This document shows positions 1 through 7,632 of a stretch of DNA of 8,820 nt, piece after piece. Numbering within the stretch: the stretch's first letter is position 1; each line of letters opens with the position of its first letter. Under the pieces are notes generated by a model, which was not told the DNA's origin, searched no databases, and saw only the letters and a program-made list of their open reading frames with translations. The translations under genes and the position numbers were made by a program. This DNA is from an uncultured Filifactor sp. (GTDB taxonomy: Bacteria > Bacillota > Clostridia > Peptostreptococcales > Filifactoraceae): assembly GCA_947254385.1 (NCBI GenBank), contig CAMYCP010000041.1, forward strand, positions 1-8,820. The letters run 5' to 3'.

Positions 1-139
1 GTATATGCCTATCTAAACAAAATTTATAACAAAGGACATCTCTAAAAATCAATACAATCAAAAAATCAAAAAATAGGATTTTGTGCATTGTAAAATCAAT
101 ATTTTATTTTTTGAAAACAGTTTTTAAAATTTTGCTTTA
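1..139 (-). promoter_or_regulatory. Intergenic left edge; probable promoter region of a leftward gene outside the window
   Basis: No gene is visible here. Read on the minus strand, the segment resembles the region upstream of the 672-aa stalk protein gene. The block at 86-114 matches 5601-5630 with one mismatch and one gap, and the block at 14-39 resembles 5541-5568, including a shared AAGGACAT on the plus strand. A possible minus-strand promoter is TTGATT (47-52), an 18-nt spacer and TATAAA (23-28). This would serve a gene starting just left of coordinate 1. I see no convincing rho-independent terminator for the gene ending at 140. The similarity is seen directly; the promoter call is inference. 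Confidence 0.4.
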
Positions 140-2065
140 TCAATTTTCAGTGCTTAAACGCATCTTGGATACATTAACATTTATTGCAACGCCTGTACCG
201 AAAAGCGCCCAGAATATAGGTGCCACGCTCAAAACCGAATCGTTGAACATTCCCGCTCCCATATATCCTGCAACCGCAATGGAAATTGCGGCGCCTACAA
301 TTTCGATTTTACGGTATTCGCTCTTTAACGCATAAAGTCTGAAGGAATCAAAAATATACGAAAAAAGCATCAAAATCAAGGCAAATACCGAAATAAGTCC
401 TTGATTTACCGCCGTCTGTAAATACCAGTTGTGCGCCTTATCCACGGTCATAACGGGAGTTTCGTAGGTGTACCACTTCGCTAAAAGATCGCCTTGAGGA
501 AAATCCATAAAAAACGTATCCGGACCATACCCTTTAATAAATGTATTTTTTAAAAGCGGTAAGCTCCTCGACCAAATATAACCTCTGCCCGACCCTATTT
601 TTTCCTTGCCTTTAAACCCTATATATGGCGCCTCAGTATAATCGAGCGGATACATGCTTAGGGAATACATCATCCAAGTTTCGGGATTGGTGTACACGGT
701 AAAAATCGGCATATTTGCATAATTTACTAAAACACCGTACGTTTTTTCGGTTTTTTCATCCTTGTCATTCAACTTCATCGTGCCGACTAAAAATTTAAAA
801 TCCTTATATCTTAAATCTTCGGTAGTTAAATAATCGTCGCTTGATTTTGTGTAGTTAACTTCAACCATATCCTTATCAAAAAATTTTATATCGGCTTTGT
901 TTCCCGTGCATCTTAAAATATCTCCGTTTTGGAGTTGAAACGTCATGGTGTTTAAGTTTAATGAAATGTTTTTAATCGGAATATGGTCATGATAATCAAA
1001 CGTCGGATCGGATTTTCCAAAAAGTGAAATATCAGCTAAAAGTGACGGAATTCGTGCAAACACTTCTCCACCGGTGATGACGGAAAAAATTACCGCAATA
1101 AAAACAACTCCCGCTACGGCATACAAAAATACTTTCTTATTTTTTGTGAAACTTCTGATAAAAACCGCCAAAAACATCAAAAATGCGCAAAACAAGCCGA
1201 CAATCCCGGATCTTGCCGTACTGCCGAACAGTACGAACAGTGAACACGCTGTAAGCACCATAGAAACCGTTTTAAATTTTTTATCTTTTAAAAATAATGC
1301 ACACGTTAAAAAAAACGGTGTCGTCATGGCGGCAAAACTTCCGATATAGTTATAGTGAAACATCGTGCCGTAAATCTTGCCTCGATCGGTTGAAAAACTT
1401 ATCTCCCCGCCGCTTTCCAAAAATGATTTGGGCAAAATGAGCGATTTTCCAAAATCGGTTTTAAAAAAATCGTGTCCGAAATACTGCGTAGCGCCTAAAA
1501 TCGTAATTCCCGCCAAAACGCAGGCGAGTGCAAAAAATACGTACCTAAAATCAACAGTATCGCAAAACATTACATAAGCTGAAAAAAATATCACAGCATA
1601 GCAAATAAGTGAAATCATACCCTCACAACGATCCGGCGCCCCATGCCACGACACGTCTTTGTAAGATGAAAACATGGCGGATACAAGACTGAAGAGAATA
1701 TAAACCGCAATAGAGGCGAAAATTATCTTATATATCCTGCCTTTTGGAAACTTAAAATCCCTTCCCGTAATAAAAATCAACAAAACCGCCGCAACGGAAC
1801 ACACAATCAAACACACGGATTTATAATATGAAAAAAAGTCATAGGAAACGTCGCTTACCCAGTTTTTCGCCGCATCATAACCTAACGGTACCGGTTTTAA
1901 CTTCACTATGAGCGGTAAAACTCCGATTACAAAAATAATCGGAAGATAAAGTAAAAATTTGTCCCACAAAAAACCGCTAGTTTTTTCATGTTTCGGCAAA
2001 CTCGATTTTGTACTTATTTTAGAGCGTTCTTTTTTGCTCAATTTATCAGTTTTTTTATTGTTCAT
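140..2065 (-). CDS. O-antigen ligase/polymerase (Wzy-WaaL) family polytopic membrane protein, 641 aa
   Basis: This is probably an integral membrane enzyme that joins or polymerises lipid-linked surface glycans outside the membrane. A basic, Lys-rich cytoplasmic tail (about residues 1-30) is followed by many hydrophobic segments (about 36-54, 83-100, 113-131, 151-168, 174-192, 238-258, 266-281, 287-303, 313-331, then 555-575, 588-605 and 610-630). Family-like motifs are WHGAPDRCEG (140-149), FGSTARSG with Arg285, RGYIW (494-498), GYGPDTF (512-518) and AHNWYLQ with His545; Arg and His in such positions are functionally important in ligases and polymerases of this family. A polar region of about 150 residues (340-490) sits between membrane segments and is probably extracytoplasmic. 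I chose the ATG at 2065 because it overlaps the upstream stop in ATGAACAATAA, with GCGGGA just ahead; an in-frame ATG at 2113 lies deep inside the upstream gene. The acceptor and donor substrates cannot be told from sequence. Confidence 0.85.
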   Translation of the reverse strand: MNNKKTDKLSKKERSKISTKSSLPKHEKTSGFLWDKFLLYLPIIFVIGVLPLIVKLKPVPLGYDAAKNWVSDVSYDFFSYYKSVCLIVCSVAAVLLIFITGRDFKFPKGRIYKIIFASIAVYILFSLVSAMFSSYKDVSWHGAPDRCEGMISLICYAVIFFSAYVMFCDTVDFRYVFFALACVLAGITILGATQYFGHDFFKTDFGKSLILPKSFLESGGEISFSTDRGKIYGTMFHYNYIGSFAAMTTPFFLTCALFLKDKKFKTVSMVLTACSLFVLFGSTARSGIVGLFCAFLMFLAVFIRSFTKNKKVFLYAVAGVVFIAVIFSVITGGEVFARIPSLLADISLFGKSDPTFDYHDHIPIKNISLNLNTMTFQLQNGDILRCTGNKADIKFFDKDMVEVNYTKSSDDYLTTEDLRYKDFKFLVGTMKLNDKDEKTEKTYGVLVNYANMPIFTVYTNPETWMMYSLSMYPLDYTEAPYIGFKGKEKIGSGRGYIWSRSLPLLKNTFIKGYGPDTFFMDFPQGDLLAKWYTYETPVMTVDKAHNWYLQTAVNQGLISVFALILMLFSYIFDSFRLYALKSEYRKIEIVGAAISIAVAGYMGAGMFNDSVLSVAPIFWALFGTGVAINVNVSKMRLSTEN

Positions 2066-3176
2066 AATATCCCGCAAAATACTTATCGTTAAACGCCACT
2101 TTGGCGGTTTCATAATTTACCACGGCATCTTTCAGCGAATTTTTAAGCGCACTCAGTTCCACTTCTTTCGCTTTGACCGGAAAAGATGCGGTTTTCCCGA
2201 CTGCCAACTTTTTGTTTTCGTTTAGGATTTCTTTTTCCTTATCGGAAATTTTAAGTTCAATCAAATCTATACTTTCGCCAAGTAAAGAAATATCGTTATA
2301 CTGCCGTTTCACATTTTCCCTTATGTCATCTTTCATCTTCATAAGCGCCGCATTTTCAATTTCAATATCCGCTTGCTTGAGACTGCGGTTACCTTCGTAG
2401 AGATTGTTGTCCAAAATAAGCTGTTCGGTCTTGATACCGTTATTTTTTGCAAATATGCTTATATTGGAATACGACGCCTGATATCCTCTCGTTTCAACTT
2501 GTGAATCGGTAAGGTTCATCTTTTCAAAAGTGTACTCTATCGGTACAAAAGTGTATTTTTCTATATCTTTAAACTTGAGATAAGAATTGAGTTCGATTAA
2601 ATTTTTCTTAATCTCAAGTTCTTTTTGTTCTCTCGTCTTTTTGAGCAGTTTAAGTTCATTTTCCGACTCGTTGTAATCATCACGGCTCATCATGCCCCTA
2701 TCTATCCTGACGCCGTCAATTCCTCTCTGTTCCTCTTTCAGTGCAATCTGTTCATCCAAAATTTCAAGTGCACGTTTATTTGAATCTATGGAATTAAAAA
2801 GTCGCCTTATAGTAAGTGCCAACAGATGTTTAGTAAAATCCTCGCTCTTTTCGTTGAATTCTTTACCCATTGTGTACTTTTTACCAGCTACATAGAGTTT
2901 ATTTTCCATTTCCGAAGTATCGACATTTTGTTTTTTTAAATCTCTAACCGTCCTGTAATTACGATCCAAATCATTTCCCGCCTCTTCTATGTCATACTTT
3001 TGACGGCGGTTTTTTTCAAGCTCCAAACTCTTTTTTACCGCTCTTTCAAGCGCCATATCGTAAGTTATTACATAAGGATCGTCCTTTTTTGTCGCCTTCG
3101 TTTCGGCAAATGCAAAATTTCCGGCTGAAATAACTGAAATAAGACACACTGCAATAAACTTCCGTATCGTTTTCAT
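2055..3176 (-). CDS. Exported TolC-family-like (OEP) coiled-coil protein, 373 aa
   Basis: The N-terminus is a signal peptide (Lys/Arg start, hydrophobic core, cleavage probably after AFA at residue 24). The mature protein is almost entirely charged helix arranged as two repeats like outer-membrane efflux proteins: repeat 1 about 37-200, opening with YDMALERAVKKSLEL and containing RGMMSRDDYNESENEL (160-175), and repeat 2 about 225-366 with the matching turn AVGKTASFPVKAKEVEL (325-341). In TolC-type proteins these turns carry the conserved Gly before the second helix. At about 350 mature residues it is shorter than typical TolC (above 400), and little sequence is left for the beta strands of a membrane barrel. 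The ribosome binding site TGAGGTG lies 5 nt before the ATG. The gene overlaps the downstream ligase-like gene by 11 bp, so the two are probably made together. The role may be a structural or conduit element in surface glycan export, but this is inference. Fold assignment is moderately firm; function is not. Confidence 0.7.
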   Translation of the reverse strand: MKTIRKFIAVCLISVISAGNFAFAETKATKKDDPYVITYDMALERAVKKSLELEKNRRQKYDIEEAGNDLDRNYRTVRDLKKQNVDTSEMENKLYVAGKKYTMGKEFNEKSEDFTKHLLALTIRRLFNSIDSNKRALEILDEQIALKEEQRGIDGVRIDRGMMSRDDYNESENELKLLKKTREQKELEIKKNLIELNSYLKFKDIEKYTFVPIEYTFEKMNLTDSQVETRGYQASYSNISIFAKNNGIKTEQLILDNNLYEGNRSLKQADIEIENAALMKMKDDIRENVKRQYNDISLLGESIDLIELKISDKEKEILNENKKLAVGKTASFPVKAKEVELSALKNSLKDAVVNYETAKVAFNDKYFAGYYEQ

Positions 3177-3181
3177 AACAA

Positions 3182-3188
3182 CACCTCA
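3182..3188 (-). promoter_or_regulatory. Ribosome binding site of the TolC-like gene
   Basis: TGAGGTG on the minus strand, 5 nt upstream of the ATG at 3176. It fixes the start of the TolC-like gene immediately before its signal peptide. Confidence 0.7.
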
Positions 3189-3455
3189 ACTTTTCATATC
3201 AAACTTTTTAATATCTTTTTCATGATAAGAACTTATCGCTACCTTTTTTGTAAAGAGGCCACGGTCTAAATACCTATGGATTTGTTTTGAACAAAGCATT
3301 TCATTTTAAGAAGTTTGATTTAAAACTCTTATTCTTAAGGGCGTATCCACTAACCGTTTGATAACACAAGATTACCTTTATTTTAAGTAAAATATAAATC
3401 TATAGTTGCTTATATCGTACCTTTTTATGTTCCTAAATTATAAAATAAGCAAAAA
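3189..3455 (-). other. Intergenic region ahead of the TolC-like/ligase operon
   Basis: About 270 bases without a gene lie between the terminator of the 672-aa protein gene and the ribosome binding site of the TolC-like gene. The operon promoter must lie here or the operon must depend on read-through, but I found no convincing -35/-10 pair. A short dyad, GATAAG-AA-CTTATC, sits at 3224-3237, 48 nt before the start codon, and could be a protein-binding site. A loose inverted pair of ATCAAACTT-type sequences lies near 3198-3212 and 3305-3320. No known riboswitch core was recognised. Confidence 0.4.
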
Positions 3456-3479
3456 TACGGGAATAATGATATTCCCGTA
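3451..3479 (-). terminator. Rho-independent terminator of the 672-aa stalk protein gene
   Basis: A perfect 9-bp inverted repeat, TACGGGAAT (3456-3464) and ATTCCCGTA (3471-3479), encloses a 6-nt loop. On the minus strand it is followed at once by five T residues (3455-3451) and further T-rich sequence. It begins 25 nt after the stop codon at 3505, so it fits a terminator for the leftward 672-aa gene and separates it from the TolC-like/ligase operon. The T-tract lies on the minus-strand side only, so it is not symmetric. Confidence 0.85.
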
Positions 3480-3504
3480 CTATGCGTATTTTGTCGGATA
3501 CTTA

Positions 3505-5523
3505 TTATTTGTGTACTACTACTTGTTTGGTTTGGGAAATCCATTCGTATCCCGTACCTCTTTCGATACCGAAAGCCTCAGCAACTGAGCTTAAAGGCAG
3601 GAAAATACTGTCGTTTTTAAGTTCGGACGCAACGTTCATCTTTACTTTTTCGCCGTTTTTAGTTAAATAATCCACATTTAATCCTACAGTTACGGTGATG
3701 TTTTTATCCGCATCTTTAAATGTTGCGATATTAGTCGCCTGATTCCATTCAACATCTATTCCTACGGCTTCGGCGACCGCTCTTACAGGGAGCATGGTGT
3801 AACCGTTCTTGGTGTAAACTGCGGAGGTTAATTTTTTAGATGTCGCACCGTCCATATACAATGCACTGCCCAAAGTGAAGACTACATCGTTTTTAACTTC
3901 TGTGGGTGCGGTTTTGCCGACTTTTACAAAATCAAAGTCTTTTATTCTGTATATACCGTATTCCTTGCCGTCTTCGGTAAATACGGAATCCAAGTTCTTG
4001 GCGGGAGATACCGCTCTGAAGAGTACCGCTTTATATCCACCGTCGGCTATGTCGGCAGGGCTTGTAACCATGAGATCGTCTATCGTGATTTTACCGATGC
4101 TGCCGCCGGTCGAACGTGATTTAACGGTAAACAGAAGAGCACGTCCCGCTTTAGCCGTGTCAAGTTTTTCTACCTTGATATTTTCTGCTTTCAAAGTCCA
4201 GTTTTTATCGAATACAAAATCTATATTATTAAATTTTCTTTCTGGAACTATACCGTAGATTTCACCCGAGTTTAAGGAACGTGATTGATTTTCGGTAAGT
4301 ACTATACCGTCTACTTTTTCGTTTACCGTACCGCCGTTTATACTGCTCACTTGGTGAGATACACTTACAGGTTCGCTAAGTTTTACTAAAGTTTCTTTGA
4401 CTTCTCCATTGGAAAGTTTTGCCGTAAGCGTAACTTCACTTGCTGAAAGGTCGGGCATAACTTCAAGATCCAAAGTCATTTTTTGACCAGCATCGTTGGT
4501 TCTGAAAGAAAATTCATCGGTAAAATCTTTTATCTTCGCCTTGTCTCCCGTTTCTTTCGCATCCTTAACCGCGCCTTTTACTTTACCGCCGTTTACGGTA
4601 AAATCGACGTAAGAATCTTTCGGGAGAGCTCCCCCTTCGGAAGTTAAAACGACATTTGCTTTCACGCTCTTTTCAGATGTGAGCATATCTTTAGCGCCAC
4701 CTTTTACTTCAAGTTTAGGTGCATACGCTTTTAAATTCGCAACTGTCACAAATTTTTCAGCTGTCTTGCCGGTAACGGAAATTTCAACTTCTCCTGCCGG
4801 AGCATCCTTACCTACGTCGATTATGCCTTTTAAAATCCCGTTTTTAGTTGCGCCTTTTTTCAAAGTAAGTTTGGAGCCTTTTACGGCTTTTACCGTCATA
4901 CCGTTCAGATTGGCAGGTTTATTGGTAACTATATTCCATTCAAAATCTCCGGGCAAGGTAAGATCCAAAGTATCTTCACCGTCGGGGAAGGTAAGCTGCA
5001 AATCGGAAATTAACTGTTTATCGTCATAAGAAATATCCTTAACCAACCCTATAACGGAAACCACATCATTTTCGTCCGTTATTGAAGCATAAGCGGTCTC
5101 ATGTTTACCTAAGCCTATTGAATTAGCGTCGATATTAAATTTTGCCTCTTTTTGAGTATCGTCTTTTATCTTTACTTTACCTGTAAAAATCAGTTGTTTG
5201 CCGTCCGTAAGTTTAGCGGCGTCCGCCTTGCTCAAATTCAGCGAAAAATTTTCTTCTCTGACCGACAAATCTTCAGCTTTTACGGAAGTTCCGTCAACGG
5301 ATACTTTGACGCTGTCCTTGACAAATTCGCCTTGATCGGTTGAAACGGTCAAAATCCCGTCCTGTACAATATCTGCGGCTCCAACCGTCATAATTGTCTT
5401 GAACATAATTTCATCACCATCTTTAGCGGGAACTTTGCCGGAAGAAACCTCAACGGCGAAAACACTTGCAGGCATCATGGACAAAACCACGCCTGCGGCA
5501 ATTAAGCTCTTTTTGAAATTCAT
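3505..5523 (-). CDS. Exported stalk-domain (copper-amine-oxidase-N-like) surface protein, 672 aa
   Basis: The protein starts with a signal peptide (MNFKK, hydrophobic core, cleavage likely after VFA at residue 23). About 520 residues of beta-rich, Lys/Val/Asp/Thr-rich sequence follow, with no cysteine, suggesting several Ig-like or S-layer-like modules. The C-terminal 126 residues (about 547-672) form a full stalk domain with two half repeats: the first with MLPVRAVAEAVGIDVEW and the second with IFLPLSSVAEAFGIE ending in a beta strand. This domain is related to the N-terminal domain of copper amine oxidases but carries no oxidase activity; in clostridia it is common in exported proteins. The ribosome binding site AGGAGGT is near-ideal and a strong terminator follows, so the gene is probably a single, well-expressed unit. 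A surface-layer or wall-associated role is inference; I recognise no enzyme motif. Confidence 0.75.
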   Translation of the reverse strand: MNFKKSLIAAGVVLSMMPASVFAVEVSSGKVPAKDGDEIMFKTIMTVGAADIVQDGILTVSTDQGEFVKDSVKVSVDGTSVKAEDLSVREENFSLNLSKADAAKLTDGKQLIFTGKVKIKDDTQKEAKFNIDANSIGLGKHETAYASITDENDVVSVIGLVKDISYDDKQLISDLQLTFPDGEDTLDLTLPGDFEWNIVTNKPANLNGMTVKAVKGSKLTLKKGATKNGILKGIIDVGKDAPAGEVEISVTGKTAEKFVTVANLKAYAPKLEVKGGAKDMLTSEKSVKANVVLTSEGGALPKDSYVDFTVNGGKVKGAVKDAKETGDKAKIKDFTDEFSFRTNDAGQKMTLDLEVMPDLSASEVTLTAKLSNGEVKETLVKLSEPVSVSHQVSSINGGTVNEKVDGIVLTENQSRSLNSGEIYGIVPERKFNNIDFVFDKNWTLKAENIKVEKLDTAKAGRALLFTVKSRSTGGSIGKITIDDLMVTSPADIADGGYKAVLFRAVSPAKNLDSVFTEDGKEYGIYRIKDFDFVKVGKTAPTEVKNDVVFTLGSALYMDGATSKKLTSAVYTKNGYTMLPVRAVAEAVGIDVEWNQATNIATFKDADKNITVTVGLNVDYLTKNGEKVKMNVASELKNDSIFLPLSSVAEAFGIERGTGYEWISQTKQVVVHK

Positions 5524-5576
5524 ACATACCTCCTAAAAATAAACAAGTTTTATAATACATAAGGACATACTGAAAA
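5524..5576 (-). promoter_or_regulatory. Probable promoter and ribosome binding site of the 672-aa stalk protein gene
   Basis: On the minus strand, TTTTCA (5571-5576), a 16-nt spacer and TATAAA (5549-5554) give a plausible sigma-A-type promoter with a leader of about 20 nt. AGGAGGT (5528-5534) follows, with the ATG 4 nt on. The TATAAA and surrounding bases also appear at the left edge of the window (23-28). The start context AGGAGGTATGTATG is identical to that of the 267-aa stalk protein gene. The -35 is weak; the ribosome binding site is certain. Confidence 0.5.
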
Positions 5577-5747
5577 ATTTTATAAAAATCAAATTTGAAA
5601 CATTGTAAACTCAATATTTTATTTGTTTGATAATTAAATTTTCAGATAATCCCGTGAATAAAATATATCAATTTTTACGTAAAACTAAAAATTTTAAACT
5701 GATTAATTTTATCATAAACCTTTTACAAAGTATAGAAACTTTGAAAT
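5577..5747 (-). other. Intergenic region between the two stalk-protein genes
   Basis: No gene is present. The block 5601-5630 is repeated at 86-114 with one mismatch and one gap. An AT-only inverted repeat, AATTTTTA (5670-5677) and TAAAAATT (5686-5693), could be a weak terminator for the 267-aa gene, but it has no GC in the stem and no clean T-tract, so read-through into the 672-aa gene is possible. Confidence 0.35.
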
Positions 5748-6551
5748 TTATTTTATTCTGAAATTTAAGTACATCTCTTTGTTTTCGTATCCCTGCATAT
5801 CTCTATACGCAATTTTAAGAGTATACAGTCCCTCTTTATTTTCGTCCGTTTCTTCAACATCACGGAACATCAGCTGATCTTCAACGCTGTCGTTCTTTTC
5901 GTTCAACGTACTGTACAAGTTTGTGGACGAACCCGTACTTGAAGAATATTCCTTGCCGTTTAAAGAAAGGACACAATCGGAAGGTTTAAGGCCGTATGCC
6001 ATACCGCCCGAATTGACATTTGTGACTCTGACTCTTAAATTCAGCCCGTCCATATCAAACGACGCATTTTTTATTTCAAAACGCATATTGTCGTCTTCCA
6101 CATCGGCAGGTACTTTTTTGTAATTGTTTTTGTTATTTAAACCCTGCTCCGCAATTTTGCTCGAAATGGATTCCTTTTGTTTTTTAAGATCTTCTTTCAA
6201 CGCCTTATTTTCTTTTTTGAGCTTTTCAACTTCCGAAGTTAAATCATCCAACTTTTTTTTGGTATCGGGCGGATAAGCGGGTACCGTCTCCACTTTTTTT
6301 TGATTTGTGACAAACACGACTTGCCCTTCCGGATCGTACTTAACGTCAAGCCCCGCCGATTCACAAATAAATCTAAGCGGCATATACACCCTGTCATTTA
6401 CGGAATATACGGCATACTCGGACGGCATGGTAATTTGATTGCCGTTAAAGATGAATATATACCCCGTCGCCTTAATCGGAGTTTCATCTGCAAACGCAGA
6501 CGCCGTCATACATAAAAATGATAACATCAAACATACCGAAAATTTTTTCAT
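5748..6551 (-). CDS. Exported protein with stalk half-domain, coiled coil and C-terminal beta domain, 267 aa
   Basis: The domain order is as follows. A signal peptide covers about 1-21 (cleavage near AFA-DE). A stalk-like region follows at about 27-83, with the half-repeat VYMPLRFICESAGLDVKY (55-72). A Pro-rich hinge (about 90-96) leads to a heptad-rich coiled coil (about 97-136; Leu, Glu and Lys dominate). The C-terminal beta-rich domain (about 155-267) contains FEIKNASFDMDGLNLRVRVTN and ends YLNFRIK, resembling Ig-like accessory domains of exported Firmicute proteins. No catalytic motif is seen. The start is fixed by AAGGAGGT (6556-6563), with the same AGGAGGTATGTATG context as the downstream 672-aa gene. 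The gene is divergent from the MBL-fold gene. The likely place of action is the cell surface or wall space; the coiled coil suggests oligomerisation. It contains only one stalk half, unlike the 672-aa protein. Function is unknown. Confidence 0.7.
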   Translation of the reverse strand: MKKFSVCLMLSFLCMTASAFADETPIKATGYIFIFNGNQITMPSEYAVYSVNDRVYMPLRFICESAGLDVKYDPEGQVVFVTNQKKVETVPAYPPDTKKKLDDLTSEVEKLKKENKALKEDLKKQKESISSKIAEQGLNNKNNYKKVPADVEDDNMRFEIKNASFDMDGLNLRVRVTNVNSGGMAYGLKPSDCVLSLNGKEYSSSTGSSTNLYSTLNEKNDSVEDQLMFRDVEETDENKEGLYTLKIAYRDMQGYENKEMYLNFRIK

Positions 6552-6747
6552 ACATACCTCCTTAAAAATAATAAACCTGTTTTTCTATTGTAAAAAAAAA
6601 CATTTTTTCATACTTACACAAAATTTTAATCAAATTTATCTTATAATAATTATACCCTAAGTTTACAATTTTTTGTACAGTTTATCTTTTTGTAATGAAA
6701 AAGTAAGAAAAATTTTAATCAAATATGATTTTTTAGAGGAATTTAAA
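6552..6747. promoter_or_regulatory. Divergent control region between the 267-aa stalk protein and MBL-fold genes
   Basis: The 196-bp gap must hold promoters for both directions. Overlapping -10-like hexamers are TATAAT on the plus strand (6642-6647) and TATAAT on the minus strand (6649-6654). Neither has a good -35 at normal spacing, so the pairings are uncertain. A 16-bp exact direct repeat, AAAATTTTAATCAAAT, occurs at 6620-6635 and 6709-6724. The plus-strand ribosome binding site AGAGGA (6735-6740) and the minus-strand AAGGAGGT (6556-6563) define the two starts. Confidence 0.4.
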
Positions 6748-7632
6748 ATGATACAAATAAAAGGCAACACTTATGTAATAGAAGGTTATTCCAAAATCGG
6801 CGCATATGTTTTAAGTGATGAAGTGTATCTTATAGATACGGGGTTTGGTGAAAGTGACGGCAAAAGAGCTTACACGGAACTTAAAAATTGTAATCTCCGT
6901 CTTAAAGCTATAATAAACACACATTCTCACCCGGATCACATCGGAGGCAACGCTTATTTAAAAAAAATGACGGCGTGCAGGATTTTTGCGCCGAAAATAG
7001 AAACGGTTTTTATGGAAAATACTCTCATGACCTCCGCCTATTCAAACGGTGGCGACAGCCCGTCGGTTTTGATACAAAAGGACTATTGTGCCGAAAAATG
7101 TTTTTCTTATACATTAAATCACGAGGATTTTCCAAAAGAACTGACCCCCGTAAGATTGCCGGGGCACAGTTTCAATATGTACGGTTATGTTACACGGGAT
7201 GACGTGATGTTTTTGGGCGATGCCGTCACGGATGAAAAAGCCTTGGACAAACTTCCGTTTTCCTATATGCAGGACATTGAAGCAGAGCTTGATACGCTCA
7301 AAAAACTTTCTGAAACTCATCACGAATACTATGTTCCGTCACATTCCGCCATAAGGCGCGATATAAAAGCTACCGCCCTTTACAATATCAAAAAAATTCA
7401 TGAATGTATGGATTTACTTCTCGAAATCTGCAAAACTCCTAAAAGTTTTGAGGAAATAATCAGAATAATCTTTCATATATTCCCGCTTAAAAAAGTCGAA
7501 TACGGACGCTTTACATACACGGGAAGCACCGTAAGATCTTATCTTTCATATCTTGAAAAACAAGGCAAACTTAAGATAATAATGCGTGATTTTGTACCGT
7601 ACTGGGTCAATGTAAATATAACTAATGCGTGA
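6748..7632 (+). CDS. MBL-fold metallo-hydrolase with C-terminal winged-helix-like region, 294 aa
   Basis: This is a cytoplasmic metallo-beta-lactamase-fold hydrolase, probably binding two metals. The metal motif THSHPDH gives H59, H61, D63 and H64; further family ligands are probably H140 (PGHS), D158 (FLGDAV) and H199 (PSHS). The last 75 or so residues (about 215-288) are helical with a predicted winged-helix pattern (SFEEIIRIIF, then TVRSYLSYLEKQGKLK and a beta hairpin), as in some MBL hydrolases with C-terminal accessory domains. The ATG at 6748 is chosen because AGAGGA lies 7 nt ahead; an in-frame start at 6673 has no ribosome binding site and adds 25 unconserved-looking residues. There is no signal peptide. 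The final residues and the TGA come from the second copy of a 43-bp tandem duplication. The substrate is unknown; lactonase, thioesterase or glyoxalase-II-like activity are all possible. No terminator is clear downstream. Confidence 0.8.
   Translation: MIQIKGNTYVIEGYSKIGAYVLSDEVYLIDTGFGESDGKRAYTELKNCNLRLKAIINTHSHPDHIGGNAYLKKMTACRIFAPKIETVFMENTLMTSAYSNGGDSPSVLIQKDYCAEKCFSYTLNHEDFPKELTPVRLPGHSFNMYGYVTRDDVMFLGDAVTDEKALDKLPFSYMQDIEAELDTLKKLSETHHEYYVPSHSAIRRDIKATALYNIKKIHECMDLLLEICKTPKSFEEIIRIIFHIFPLKKVEYGRFTYTGSTVRSYLSYLEKQGKLKIIMRDFVPYWVNVNITNA

Noticed and set aside
2066..2113. Longer ligase-like frame starting at 2113 (16 extra residues)
   Set aside because: That start lies 59 bp inside the TolC-like gene without a ribosome binding site; the ATG at 2065 overlaps the upstream stop in a typical coupling arrangement.
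3250..3300. Plus-strand resemblance to a c-di-GMP-I riboswitch core (AAAG...GGCCACGGTCTAAA)
   Set aside because: It lacks the other conserved core segments, and no plus-strand gene follows; the downstream genes are on the opposite strand.
3505..3900. Copper amine oxidase enzyme
   Set aside because: Only the small stalk domain named after such enzymes is present; there is no catalytic domain, topaquinone motif or copper-binding His set.
3875..5343. Plus-strand open frames within the 672-aa gene
   Set aside because: They are shadows of the minus-strand gene; they lack ribosome binding sites and recognisable protein features.
6585..6616. Eight-codon leader peptide upstream of the 267-aa gene (MKKCFFLQ)
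   Set aside because: There is no ribosome binding site, and it consists mostly of A and T runs; chance is the simpler explanation.
6673..6747. Upstream ATG for the MBL-fold gene at 6673
   Set aside because: There is no ribosome binding site, and the extra 25 residues do not look like part of the fold; the ATG at 6748 has AGAGGA 7 nt ahead.
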